From the NCBI GenBank assembly GCA_020746835.1, contig JAGPNK010000007.1, positions 434,001-498,000 of the forward strand: a DNA stretch of 64,000 bases, given 5' to 3'. The stretch is from Stachybotrys elegans (taxonomy: Eukaryota; Ascomycota; Sordariomycetes; Hypocreales; Stachybotryaceae). The notes beneath the pieces are model-generated. The model was not told the origin of the DNA. It made no database searches and worked only from the letters and a program-made list of their open reading frames with translations. Positions 24,101 to 34,894 of this stretch are shown in pieces. Positions within the stretch are counted from its first letter, which is position 1. Every line of letters begins with the position of its first letter. Position numbers and translations under genes: made by a program.

Positions 24101-24242
24101 CCAAGTGAAGGAGGTGGCGCAGAAATACCTGGTGGAAGCCATGGAGAAGGGTGAGCATCGCATCGCCTTCCTGGGAGAGAAGCAGCCGTGGGCCGATGCG
24201 ACTTGGACTATCCGAGATATGGATGTTAAGGGAGAGGAGTAG
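21180..24242 (+). CDS. CYM1: mitochondrial presequence protease (M16C metalloprotease)
   Basis: Pitrilysin-family zinc protease that degrades cleaved targeting presequences in the mitochondrial matrix or intermembrane space. Two exons (21180-21466, 21515-24242) around a 48-nt intron give 1004 residues, close to the family norm. The ATG at 21180 begins a basic, arginine-containing leader ([13 protein letters not shown]) that fits a mitochondrial presequence. The inverted zinc motif HILEH lies near residues 85-89; the intron follows TTLCGSEK. The downstream zinc ligand region is [27 protein letters not shown] and the C-terminal [10 protein letters not shown] are hallmark family segments. A degradosome-like role cannot be inferred from neighbours. 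Confidence 0.93.
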
Positions 24243-26230
24243 ATGCTTTCTGTGAAAGGCGCCCGGCCATTCAGCGGCCTTGTTCACTTGGATGAGCGGA
24301 TGTACCACCACCTGTATTTGTACTGACTGATGTACAGTAATTGTATATTTACGCATATAGATGACTCTTCTCTGGAAAAAGGAACAGAGGATGCATGTAT
24401 GTGGCCAAGTAACGGAGTGGGTGATATACCTTATGGATGCGTTCAGATACGATACGTCTCCCTGCCTATTCAGTGGCAGGGAGGCCACAGAGCAACGCTA
24501 GAAGAAGACGAGAGGCCTCCTCGGGGTGGCAGTGCTGAGTTGCGTGAGCAGCAAGCACTGCCATGCCGAGGGGAGCTGATGATGCTCGTTCTATCAGAGC
24601 CGGAGTCCCTGAGCGTTGGATGTCTGGACTAAAGAGCAGAGTACATGCATGAGATGGATGGGTGTGTGGGAGGCCTCGGCCAAGTAGGCGGGCTAGACCT
24701 TGTTGCCGTTTGCCGAACCGACTGGGCCGATAGGATCACAGTCCGTTGTCCCGCAGCGCTACTACGTTTGGTTCGATTGCACCGTCAACAGTCTGATGCG
24801 ATACTTGACCCGTGTTAGTATGCGCGCCCAGATTTGGATCAGCTCTGGGCGTGCTACCTTAATTCACACTCAACGTCGCTGTTTATCCGCAGATTTTCTA
24901 TTAGATTGAATGCAGACATCTTTTGCATAGGATGCGGTGGAAGACATGCTGAGAGAGAAATAGAACAAGGAATGTAATCACAGTAGACATATGGCCAGAG
25001 GACTGGTAAAAATTTGCGCTTGGCGGGTCGATGTTGGCTTCCGGATTTGCACGAAGCGGGACTTGGCTGCAACGATGACAAAAGGGCATCGATCCGATGT
25101 TCGATGGTCCAAGAAGGGATCGACAGGGCTACTGCCCGTCCTTGGCACGATTTGGTTCTGTTATGGAGAGCTGAAAGCTGAACTGGCAGTCCCAAAGTAG
25201 GCCGCCCAGTGTATCAAGTGCATTGGATATCCAGAAGCACCCTCACCGACTCTACTCGTTTCGAGAGTAAACAAGTATGGAACAGCGAATCAGAGGGGAT
25301 GGAAAAGTCCGAGAATGTCTCTGCACGACGCAGATCTATCAGCGCAGAAGGGCGACAGCTCGTTGTCGAAAGTTGCGGTCTGCAGGCAGCGGGGTGGACA
25401 AGTGGTCTCATGCTCGGTAGTAATAATAGTGCAGACAAACAAGAGGTGAGGTCAGCCAGGGGCGCGTGGCCCTTGGTTGGCTGGATGGCGGGTTGGTTGC
25501 GTCGAGTGTGGCTGCTGGCTGCTGCACATGCAGGCCAGACGCATGCGACAGGAACATGCACATTCTATGACACAGCACGTACAGGTAGGGCATGTGAAGA
25601 TCCATCCCATCCACCATTAGCCAGGGGAATTGCCGCGCAGCCGATCTGTCGTTGCAATGGTGAGGGAAAATGGCAAGACAAGGAGCAGCAAGCACCGCGA
25701 TCAGCAAAAGTCAAAAAAGACTGGCCGTCTGACCGCAGGCAAGCAAAGCCACCATCTCGTGACTGGTTCCGGGGTGAGCGACGGCGGCCATGGTCGATGA
25801 CGACGTTGCAGCTGACGACTCCATGAACGAGGCGGTTTCTGCTCGTGTGCGTGCGGGCGAGGCGGACCAAATCTACATATGCATAAGTACCTGTGGAAGA
25901 AGCACGGGCGGCGGACCGGGGAGTTGCCATGGTGGAGTGGAGAGGCAAAAGAAGCTCGCAGAAGACGCATATGAGGTACGGCGTACAGTCATGATGGCAA
26001 AAGCCTCGGGAAAAACTCTTCAAGTTCCTGACCGCATCTGGGCTTTATTTCCAGGGCTTGTGGCAACTGGGCTCGTTCGTCTGCGCTTCTAAGCCACATC
26101 AAGGTCCTAAATCATTCCAATAGTGGCTGGCAAGGCCTGGCCCTGACGTTTAGGTTCCATGGGCTGCGCCGTGACTGGCTGAACCTGGGTGTGAATTTTT
26201 ATTTTATGCCCACCATTTACTAGGTATATG
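24243..26230. other. intergenic region upstream of ornithine decarboxylase
   Basis: About 2 kb with no recognisable gene. Short frames on both strands have no family resemblance. The last part before 26230 probably belongs to the ornithine decarboxylase promoter. Confidence 0.55.
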
Positions 26231-27331
26231 TACCTGCGGCCCCTCCTCTCACCCCACCCCACCCACTAGCCCACCAACCACGAAAAATCAAGCTTGCGAA
26301 GACACAGCATCACATCTTCTTCCCTTTCCCTTTTTCTTCTCCTTACACTCCAGACCTCGGACTTTGTCTTCGTGTCACCAGCTTCCTTCTTCCCGAGCAC
26401 CGTCTCAGCTTGACTTCGCGTCACCCTTCTCGCTCTCGCCAAACCGCTACAATCCTCCGTTAAGGGTAAGTCGCAATCGCTGTCTCGTCTCGATCTTGGA
26501 CGCTCCGCCACGAGCGCGCATTTCCCTCTCCTACCCTCCCCCCTTTGACAAAAGTGCCTGTAAACTGCCACCTTTCTGCCTCTGTCCGCTTCGGGTGCAG
26601 AGCTGCTGGTGTTGCTGCGAGTCAAGGGGCCAATCTCGGGATTTGGTTGCGGCCGTTGAACTGCCGTGAGGCCGCCTGGACGCATCAGCCAGATTGTCGG
26701 CCGCGACATCACGGCATCCCCCATCTTCCTCTCCACCACACTCGGCCCAGCCCCTTTCCGCTCTCCTGCCATCGACATCTTCGCCAGAGCACCGGCACTC
26801 TTGACTCATTGCTGACATATTGCCGCGCAGAGCTTTCCCCCACATCGCCTCGACTGCCTTTGGTCTTGTCAAAGGCACCGCGGCTCAGCACGGCTTTCCA
26901 GGCCGTCGACTTCGTCAGTGACAAAGATTTCAGCCTCAGAAAGTCTTCCCACATCATCAACGCGATTCCTCCCCCCGCTTCTGAGGCATCCTAAGCGCAA
27001 CCAAGCTCCCTTCCACCCTAACGTGCCTCCGCACGAACACACCCCGCCGCCTTCTCCCAACGCCCATCAGCTGCCGCATAGGAGGATCCCTGAGGTTCTT
27101 CCTCTTACGGAGGAAGAGTCGAGGAGGCCTCGCCGACCCAGTGACGGTTCAGTTTGCTGCTACCGCTTCCGACCGCCCTAGAACCCGCCTGACCTTTGGT
27201 CTATAACTTGAAACCACACAACCTCTCTGTCCCGAGCAGAACCGCGCACGTCAAGTCGCTGTTCTCCGTCTCTCAGCCTTCGACAAGAACAACCTTCTGT
27301 TAGAGACTCAACCCCCATACCAGCTTGGGAT
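26231..27331 (+). promoter_or_regulatory. ATG-free pyrimidine-rich 5' leader of ornithine decarboxylase
   Basis: Reading all 1,101 nt on the plus strand I find no ATG, whereas CAT (an ATG on the other strand) occurs many times. About 17 would be expected by chance. The strand is C/T-rich. A plausible intron in the leader starts at the GTAAGT near 26466 and could end at the CAG near 26830, with GCTGAC as a branch site. This is the signature of a long transcribed leader kept clear of upstream start codons. Long leaders are known for ornithine decarboxylase mRNAs in Neurospora and animals and can serve polyamine-dependent control. The transcription start is not determined. Confidence 0.65.
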
Positions 27332-28738
27332 ATGGTTATGGCCACAGCCGTCCTCGAACATCTTGCCCACAATGTCACCCAAACCCAATTTTTGGTGAAG
27401 AAACCGCTCTATGCGGGTGTTCATAATGATCGAAATGGCGTCGAAATCGGCAAGCAGCTGATTGGCGAGGCCCTGCACCAGCGTGTAGCGGCCATCGACC
27501 ACGAGATGTGCGATCCCGGCGAAGAGGACACCTTCTTCGTCGCCGATCTGGGCGAGGTCTACCGCCAGCATCTCCGCTGGAAGAAGAACCTCCCTCGCGT
27601 CAAGCCCTTTTATGGTAGGCTTACTTCTCCGCTGCCCATTCGTCGACGACATCCGGCTAACTCGATCGCAGCTGTCAAGTGCAACCCGGACCCCCAGGTT
27701 CTGCGTCTCCTTTCCGACCTCGGCACGGGCTTCGACTGCGCCTCCAAGGGCGAGATCGAGCAGGTTCTGTCCATGGGAACCAGCCCCGAGCGCATCATCT
27801 ACGCCCAGCCCTGCAAGACCAACTCGTACGTGCGCTATGTCAAGTCTGTTGGGGTCAAGCAGATGACCTTTGACAATGCCGATGAGTTGTACAAGATTGC
27901 AAAGCTCTACCCGGGCGCCGAGCTGTTCCTGCGCATCATGACGGATGACACGTCCAGCCTTTGCCGTCTCAGCATGAAGTTTGGTGCCGCCATGGATACT
28001 ACCGACAACCTCTTATCCGTGGCCAAGGAACTTGGACTCAACGTCGTCGGCGTGAGCTTCCACGTGGGTTCTGGCGCTTCCGATCCATTGGCCTTCTACC
28101 AGGCGGTTCGGGATGCCCACCACGTCTTCCAGCTGGGCCGCGAGTATGGCTTCAACATGCGCACCCTGGACGTCGGCGGCGGTTTCTGCGGCTCGACCTT
28201 TGAGACGATGGCTGCCGTCTTGAGCGATGCTCTTGATGAGTTCTTCCCAGCCGGCGGGAATGTGGACATCATTGCCGAGCCCGGTCGTTTCTATGTCGCC
28301 ACGGCCTTCACCATTGCGTGCAACATCATTGCCCGTCGCACTGTTGAGGACCCCACTCTTGACGGCAAGGGCTACATGATCTATGTCAACGATGGCGTGT
28401 ATGGCAACTTCTCGAGCATCATGTTTGACCACCAGAACCCTGTCGGCAAGATTCTGCGCGTTGGAGGCCAAAACATGTATGGCGCCGACGAGGCGTACCC
28501 GTGCTCTGCCGCCGAGGGTGTCGAGTACTCCATCTGGGGTCCGACCTGTGACGGCATCGACCGCATCAGCGAGAGCACTCGCTTCAACCGTGTCCTCGAC
28601 GTGGGCGACTGGCTCTACTTTGAGGATATGGGCGCCTACACCAAGTGCTCTGCCACCCAGTTCAACGGCTTCTCCAACTCGCACGAAACAATCTACGTCT
28701 GCAGCGAGCCTGGAGCCAAGGCACTGCTGCGCCTTTAA
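27332..28738 (+). CDS. ornithine decarboxylase
   Basis: PLP-dependent enzyme converting ornithine to putrescine, the first step of polyamine synthesis (spe-1 in Neurospora, SPE1 in yeast). Two exons (27332-27614, 27672-28738) around a 57-nt intron with a GCTAAC branch site give 449 residues. The intron length is a multiple of three and it contains no stop, so a retained form would stay in frame with 19 extra residues. Seen: PLP lysine in PFYAVKCNPD, SFHVGSGASD, the glycine loop DVGGGF, EPGRFYVA, and the catalytic cysteine in WGPTCDGID. The ATG at 27332 is the first after an ATG-free leader; a second ATG follows at 27338. Antizyme control is expected from the family but not visible here. Confidence 0.95.
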   Translation: MVMATAVLEHLAHNVTQTQFLVKKPLYAGVHNDRNGVEIGKQLIGEALHQRVAAIDHEMCDPGEEDTFFVADLGEVYRQHLRWKKNLPRVKPFYGRLTSPLPIRRRHPANSIAAVKCNPDPQVLRLLSDLGTGFDCASKGEIEQVLSMGTSPERIIYAQPCKTNSYVRYVKSVGVKQMTFDNADELYKIAKLYPGAELFLRIMTDDTSSLCRLSMKFGAAMDTTDNLLSVAKELGLNVVGVSFHVGSGASDPLAFYQAVRDAHHVFQLGREYGFNMRTLDVGGGFCGSTFETMAAVLSDALDEFFPAGGNVDIIAEPGRFYVATAFTIACNIIARRTVEDPTLDGKGYMIYVNDGVYGNFSSIMFDHQNPVGKILRVGGQNMYGADEAYPCSAAEGVEYSIWGPTCDGIDRISESTRFNRVLDVGDWLYFEDMGAYTKCSATQFNGFSNSHETIYVCSEPGAKALLRL

Positions 28739-29854
28739 GGCGATGCACGAGGCACCCCCGCTCTTGATAATAATGCATTGACAAAGAGGGGAGGGTGCGC
28801 TCATCCCATTTTTACGTTCTTGCGCCTTGGGCATACCGTGCTGGAAGTAAGAGCTCGCTTCCGGCTAATCTCAACCGGTGGTCCGACGGTTCGCTCAGTT
28901 TTCAGAAAAAGTATTTATTCTGCGTCAATGGACAGACAGCATGGTGGGGAAGAGGGGTTAGAAGAAAAGGGAGGGAACCGTATAGACGGCACCACAATAT
29001 ATACATCTGAACAATGCACGGTTTTGTCTTACACAGATTCGCATCACCTGCTCGATCTCCATTGTGCATCGCACGTTATTTTCTGCTGATCTCTCCCAGT
29101 GCCATGGTCACGACACAATCGCCAACCGAAGGTGTAACGGAATGAAAATGTTCGACTCCATCGCCCCGGTTTCGATGCATCGTCAATGCATCGTCAGTAT
29201 GTTTGCTTGCGCGTTCCCTTGGCATTTAAGCATACCTGAGCTTGGCTTTCCTGAGAAACAGCGCGGAATGACGGTGATCAGGCCGCGCTGCCCAGATCGA
29301 CCACGAACAAAAGTCTTGATCACGCGGAAGCGCTCGAATAGGGAAGCCTGTCCGGACGACTTCTCCTCTACCCCAATCACCAGTGGAGACGGTATTCATC
29401 CCATTTTACCCCAAATGACCCGCGCCAATCATGCTATATATTTATCCTCAATTGGCTGAATGCTACCCCGTGGCACAATCTGCAGGGCTGGGCGATGGGG
29501 CTCGCCCTGCCAGGGGCACAAGTCTCCCATTCGTCGCCTAGACACCGGGGAATGGATCACTAGAGACTCCGAATAGCAATGACGACGAGTGCCGTTTCGC
29601 TTCACCGGTAAATAAGCCGAGCCTGGAACAACACATTCCGTCTTCGCGTGGAGGTGGCCAAGCGGAGACGAATCTTGGAGAAAGTTTGCGGAGAAGAGGG
29701 GGCTTTGCAGTATGAATTACGAAGGGAATCTGCAGGTGGTTCATGTTGATCCAGGTCCCGCGATGAGGAGAAACAGAGAAGGCCAGTGCCATTCGACAAT
29801 GAGAGAGGCGGGGGGGGGGGGCTCATTGATTCTTGGCTCCGGCAGTATGGGAGG
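28739..29854. other. intergenic region with poly-G tract
   Basis: Holds the ornithine decarboxylase 3' region and the arabinofuranosidase promoter. A run of about 13 G lies at 29809-29821. No gene seen. Confidence 0.6.
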
Positions 29855-29862
29855 TATAAATA
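29855..29862 (+). promoter_or_regulatory. TATA box of the GH51 gene
   Basis: TATAAATA, 91 nt before the ATG at 29953. Confidence 0.55.
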
Positions 29863-29952
29863 CTGGTTGCTGTTCTCCTGCTCTTATGGTCCCAGCAAGT
29901 TATATCAGACTTCCAATTGGGTCAATTGGCTTTCTACGACTACACAGCAACT

Positions 29953-32152
29953 ATGAAGTCTCTCCAACTGGCCATTGCGGCCACACAGGTCCTTTCGGCG
30001 CTCGCCCTCGACATCGATGTGAGCTCTGAGGGCGGAAACGCCACCAGTGGCCACCAGTATGGCTTCCTTCACGAGGTAAGATATCGCAACCGTTACTGGA
30101 CGAGGCGCATACGAGAGCGGCTATTCACCTTCATTGCGCTATAGGACATCAACAACTCGGGTGACGGCGGCATCTACGCCGAACTCATCCGCAACCGAGC
30201 CTTCCAGTATAGCGACGCCTTTCCCGTTTCCCTCGATGGCTGGCGCCCTGTCGATGACTCGACTCTTGATCTCACCCTCCCCGAGCCGCCGCTCTCAGAT
30301 GTGCTGCCATACGCGGTGCAGGTGAAGGGCGTCGGACTGCAGAACGAGGGCTTCTGGGGCATGGATGTCAGGCCCCAGAAATACACGGGCTCCTTCTGGG
30401 TCAAGGGCGCCTACGACGGCACCTTCACGGCCTCGCTGCGATCCAACCTTACCGAGGATGTCTTTGGCAGTGTCGAGATTGAGTCCAAGTCCGTGGATGA
30501 TGACTGGACCGAGCATGAGTTTGAGCTGTACCCTGATACGGCTGCACCTAACAGCAACAACACATTTGCTATTACTTTTGATCCTGAGGTACGTCGTGCC
30601 CATGCTTGCGAGGCCAGAGCCATGAAATTGACCAATGCAGGGCACCGCCGACGGCTCTCTCGAGTTCAACCTGATCAGCCTGTTCCCCCGACCTACAAGA
30701 ACCGCAAGAACGGTCTCCGTATCGACATTGCCGAGGCTCTTGCTGGGCTGCACCCCGTGAGTACCGGCCTCGACACGAACCGTATTGAGCAGCTCAACTA
30801 ACTACAGTGGCCAGTCTCTGATCCGCTTCCCCGGCGGTAACATGCTCGAGGGACTGAGCAGCTCGACCTGGTGGGACTGGAAGGACACCCTCGGCCCTCT
30901 GCGCTACCGCCCTGGCTTCCAGGGTGTCTGGGGCTACCAGCAGACCCATGGTCTCGGTATTGTTGAGTACCTCGACTGGGCTGAGGACATGAATCTCGAA
31001 GTTGGTATGTACCGCCCTGTCTCTTGTCGGTGTTTTGGACGTAGCTGATGATGTGTAGTGGTTGGTGTCTTTGCCGGTCTTGCCCTGAACGGCGATATTA
31101 CTCCCAGGGAGGAAATGCAGCCACTCATCGACGACGCCCTCGACCAGATCGAATTCATCAGCGGCCCTGCCGACTCCAAATGGGGTTCCCGCCGTGCCGA
31201 GCTCGGCCACCCTGACCCTTTCCCGCTCCACTACGTCGAGATTGGCAACGAGGACTGGCTCGCTGGTGGCTCAGAGGGCTGGATCACGTACTTGGAGTAC
31301 CGCTTCCCCATGTTCCTGGCGGCCATCAACGAGGCGTACCCCGACATCACTGTCGTCTCCTCGTGCGCCAGCACTGACGGCGGCGGCTGGGACATTCCCG
31401 CCCCTGCCATCGGCGACTACCACCCGTACCGTGAGCCCGACGTGCTGGTGGAGGAATTTGACCGCTTCGACAACGACGGGCCCCACATTGTGGGCGAGGT
31501 GGCGGCGACTCACCCCAACGGCGGCATTGGCTGGGACGGCAACCTGATGCCCTTCCCGTGGTGGATGGGAACCGTGGGCGAGGCCGTGTCCCTGATCGGC
31601 TACGAGCGCAACGCCGACCGTGTGCCCGGCACCTTCTACGCGCCCGTGGCGCGCAACATGAACCGCTGGCAATGGGCCGTGACGATTCTACAGTTCGCCG
31701 CCGACCCGGCCATGACGACGCGTTCGACGAGCTGGTACGTCTGGGAGCTCTTCGCACGATACCCCATGTCGCGCACGCTGCCTGCTACGGCCGAGTTCGG
31801 CCCAGCCTACTACGTCGCGGGTGTCAACGACGACACGGGCTCGCACATCTGGAAGGGCGCCGTCTACAACACGACCGACGGCGCCGACTTGCCCTTCAAC
31901 GTGCACTTTGAGGGCGTCGACGCCGGTGCCACGGCCCAGTTGACGCTCCTGACCAACGAGGCGGGCGACCCCTACGCCTACAACGACCCTTACACGGGCG
32001 TCAACATTGTCCACTCGGAGACTATCCCCCTTGTGGCTGACGAGAACGGCGCGTTCTCCTTCAGCATGCCCCAGCTTAGTGTTGCGGTTCTGGCGACGGA
32101 TACTTCCGCCGAGGAACGCAAGGTGAAGAAGAGGACTGTGGGAAGACGCTGA
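29953..32152 (+). CDS. secreted GH51 alpha-L-arabinofuranosidase with frame break
   Basis: Enzyme releasing terminal arabinose from hemicellulose and pectin side chains. The start MKSLQLAIAATQVLSALA is a signal peptide. Exons: 29953-30075, 30145-30588, 30641-30756, 30815-31004, 31059-32152; introns 69, 52, 58 and 54 nt. For the third intron I use the second AG, giving the conserved SLIRFPGGN. General acid/base is E in EIGNEDW and the nucleophile is expected in IVGEVAA. Exon 3 starts in one frame (GTADGSLEFNLISLF) and ends in another (PTYKNRKNGLRIDIAEAL). The switch lies in the five-C run at 30685-30689, one base short of what the family sequence needs. All else looks intact (about 655 residues), so an assembly error is likelier than a pseudogene. 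Confidence 0.87.
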
Positions 32153-32907
32153 GCCGACAGCACTTATAGGCTGGAGAGGATCAAGGGGGTGCTGGCCACA
32201 CGTTGGATGAGCAATGCAACATGATGACGGATGTTTACGAGACGTATGGACCTGCTACTTTCATTTACCTAGAGAGAGAGAGACCTAGAAAGCGCCAATT
32301 GCACAACCACCCGCACGTATTGCGAGTGTCCCAAGACTCTGGTTGCCAAGTGAAAGACGTCATATCGTATTATCATGGCGACAATAACTCCCCTCTGGAC
32401 TTTTTGCCTACACAGGGATGTCGAACGCAGGGCTGCCGCTACCTTTGGCAGAATCGGGAAGCTCCCAAGCGGATCTGCGGGCGGATTGACCAATGGGTTG
32501 GGGATGGTGTGCGGAGAGACGGGCGGGGAGAAGGGGTCCTGCGAGGAGCGTAATATTGCCGGCCGTAGGTTGGACGTTGATCGGATTTAACGTGAGACTC
32601 GGAGGAAATGCTTCGAAAGGAGGATTTATGCTGTTGGCGGTGATGGTGGCTGTTTATATGTGAGAGAGGGATGAAGGTATTCGCAAGTCATAAATCATGT
32701 ATGAGCAACACCGAAGGCATAATCTTGGCAGGCCGTATCCTGAAAACCAACAGATCCATCCACGGCATGTGAGTGGCAAACGACCTCATATCACAATGCA
32801 TCTCCGTTTGGACCGGGTAGCTGCAGGGAATAGCGAGCGGGTGGCACAACGAGCTGCTCATCTGGGCAGAAGCAACAAACTGCAGATCGCCCATCCCAAC
32901 TACCGCC
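32153..32907. other. intergenic region, GH51 to carboxypeptidase
   Basis: About 750 bp holding the 3' region of GH51 and the promoter of the carboxypeptidase. No gene recognised. Confidence 0.55.
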
Positions 32908-32915
32908 TATAAATA
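32908..32915 (+). promoter_or_regulatory. TATA box of the carboxypeptidase gene
   Basis: TATAAATA, 67 nt before the ATG at 32982. Confidence 0.55.
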
Positions 32916-32981
32916 CCCCTCCGATTGCATCCTCTGGCTAGCATCAAGAGCCGAGCCATCCACCCACTGCCTCACCAAACC

Positions 32982-34473
32982 ATGAAGCTCTCCGTGCTCC
33001 TCACCTCGCTGCTCGCCAGCGCCGCCGCCGGCGCGGCCGTCACGCCGCGCGAGGAGCAAGACTCGCCCGTGTCGTACGCGGGCTTCAAGGTCTTCCGCGT
33101 CGCGACAAACGGCCGGCCCAGCCGCGTGGAGGCGCGGCTCGCCGACTCTGGCCTCGTGTACGAGCAGTGGAACGACGACGTCGCCACGCACATTGACGTC
33201 GTCGTGGCGCCCGGCAACGTCGCCGCCTTCGAGGCGCTCGGCAGCCTGTCCTACCGCGTCATGCACGAGGACCTCGGCGCCTCCATCGCCGCGGAGTCCG
33301 AGGGCGCGCACGCCTTCTCCCTCATGAAGAGGCAGGCCGGCGTGTCGGGCGAGGAGCTGCACAAGAGGCAGATCGAGGACGGCTCGTGGTTCGATTCCTA
33401 CCACAACTACGAGGACCACATTGACTACTTCCGCGCCCTGCACGCCGCGTTCCCGAATAACTCGGAGATCATCTCGGCGGGCCGGTCGTACCAGGATAGG
33501 AACATCTTTGGCATCCATCTCTGGGGTGCGGATGGGCCTGGGAAGCCGGCTGTTTTGTATCACGGGACGGTGCATGCGCGAGAGTGGATTGTTGCTCCTG
33601 TGAGTTTACTGTGTGTGTCTTCTGCTGGGAATATAAGCTGATGATATTGCTAGGTCGTTGAGTATATTACCAGGCAGCTCGTCACGGGCTACAACGACGG
33701 CAACGAAGATGTCGTCAGCATCCTGGACCGCTACGACTTCTTTATCTTCCCCTTTGTCAACCCCGACGGTAGAGCTCCCTCTCTTCTTTTATCCCCCAAT
33801 CCCTCTAATATTCTCGCTAGGCTTCGTGTACTCGCAGACCACAAACCGCCTTTGGCGCAAGAACCGCCAGCCAGCCCCTACGGGCACCTGCTTCGGCCGC
33901 GACATCAACCGCAACTGGGTCTTCGGCTGGGACTCCAACCCGCGCGGGGCTTCGCGCAACCCTTGCTCTGAGACCTATCAGGGCGAGGCCGCCAGCGACG
34001 CTCCCGAGAACCGCGGCCTCGACGCCTACCTCCGCAGCCTGCGCGACGGGCCCGGCGTAAAGCTCTTCATCGACTGGCACAGCTACGGCCAGTACATCCT
34101 CTATCCCTTTGGCTACGCCGAGACTCTCTATGCGCCTGAGCAGGGCAAGTGGACGAGGACAGCTTCCTTTATGAGCCAGTATATACGGGATTCGTCCAGC
34201 AGGAGAACCACCTATACCTTTGGTGCGAGCGGTTCTACCTTGTATGCGACGACGGGCGCTGCTCCTGATCATGCCTATGTTATTGGTGGTGCTGACTTTT
34301 CCTTCACCATCGAACTCTCTGATACCGGAGACTATGGCTTTGTCCTACCACCTGAGCGGATCAGGGGTGTTGCCGAGGAGTCGTGGGTGGGACAGCAAAT
34401 TGTCTTGGCCCTGCTTGACGAGGAGTTCTTTGATGGCGTCGGTCCTGCTCAGCTATACCAGGGACAGACGTAG
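32982..34473 (+). CDS. secreted M14A zinc carboxypeptidase (proenzyme)
   Basis: Metallocarboxypeptidase that removes C-terminal residues from peptides outside the cell. Three exons (32982-33599, 33654-33768, 33821-34473) with introns of 54 and 52 nt give 461 residues. MKLSVLLTSLLASAAAGA is the signal peptide. A propeptide of about 110 residues follows, with dibasic KR sites in LMKRQ and LHKRQ that could be Kex2-type cleavage points. The mature domain shows the zinc motif HAREW, the substrate-binding segment DINRNWVFGWD, the third zinc ligand in DWHSYGQYILYP, and the catalytic glutamate in FTIELSDTGDYGF. Residues match the carboxypeptidase A type rather than M14B. Relatives are cuticle- or protein-degrading enzymes in insect-pathogenic fungi. 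Confidence 0.93.
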
Positions 34474-34894
34474 ATGTTGTCAGGCAACAATCCCAGCCTG
34501 AGTTAGCAAAATCGTATATGGCGGGCATAGGTAGCCAGGGCGACGTAAGCAATCAAGATATAAACGCCACAGGATTTCTGTAGAACCTTGAATCAAATAT
34601 GCTCCTATATTGACAGTACAGGGATGGCATGATAGCCCCGAAATAGTTGTCTAGCTTCTAAACGACTGTAGCAAATGCCATCTCCTCTTCCCTTTTAACG
34701 CGTTAATCGTACAAAAAGAAACTGCTCAAGCTAATAACGGCATGTCGCTCTACCCGAACGCACCCCAACACCGTAGCAAAAGGGCGACATCAGTCCTGAC
34801 ACCCACTGTTATAAACACACACAAACCCCGCCACTCCAATGTTGTCCGTGACGGCCTCAACGTCAGCGCTCGCGATAGGACACCTGGGCCACGT
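34474..34894. other. convergent intergenic spacer
   Basis: A 421 bp spacer between the 3' ends of the carboxypeptidase and RAD16 genes. Nothing further seen. Confidence 0.55.

Noticed and set aside
23223..24488. 421-codon minus-strand frame
   Set aside because: Antisense shadow of CYM1.
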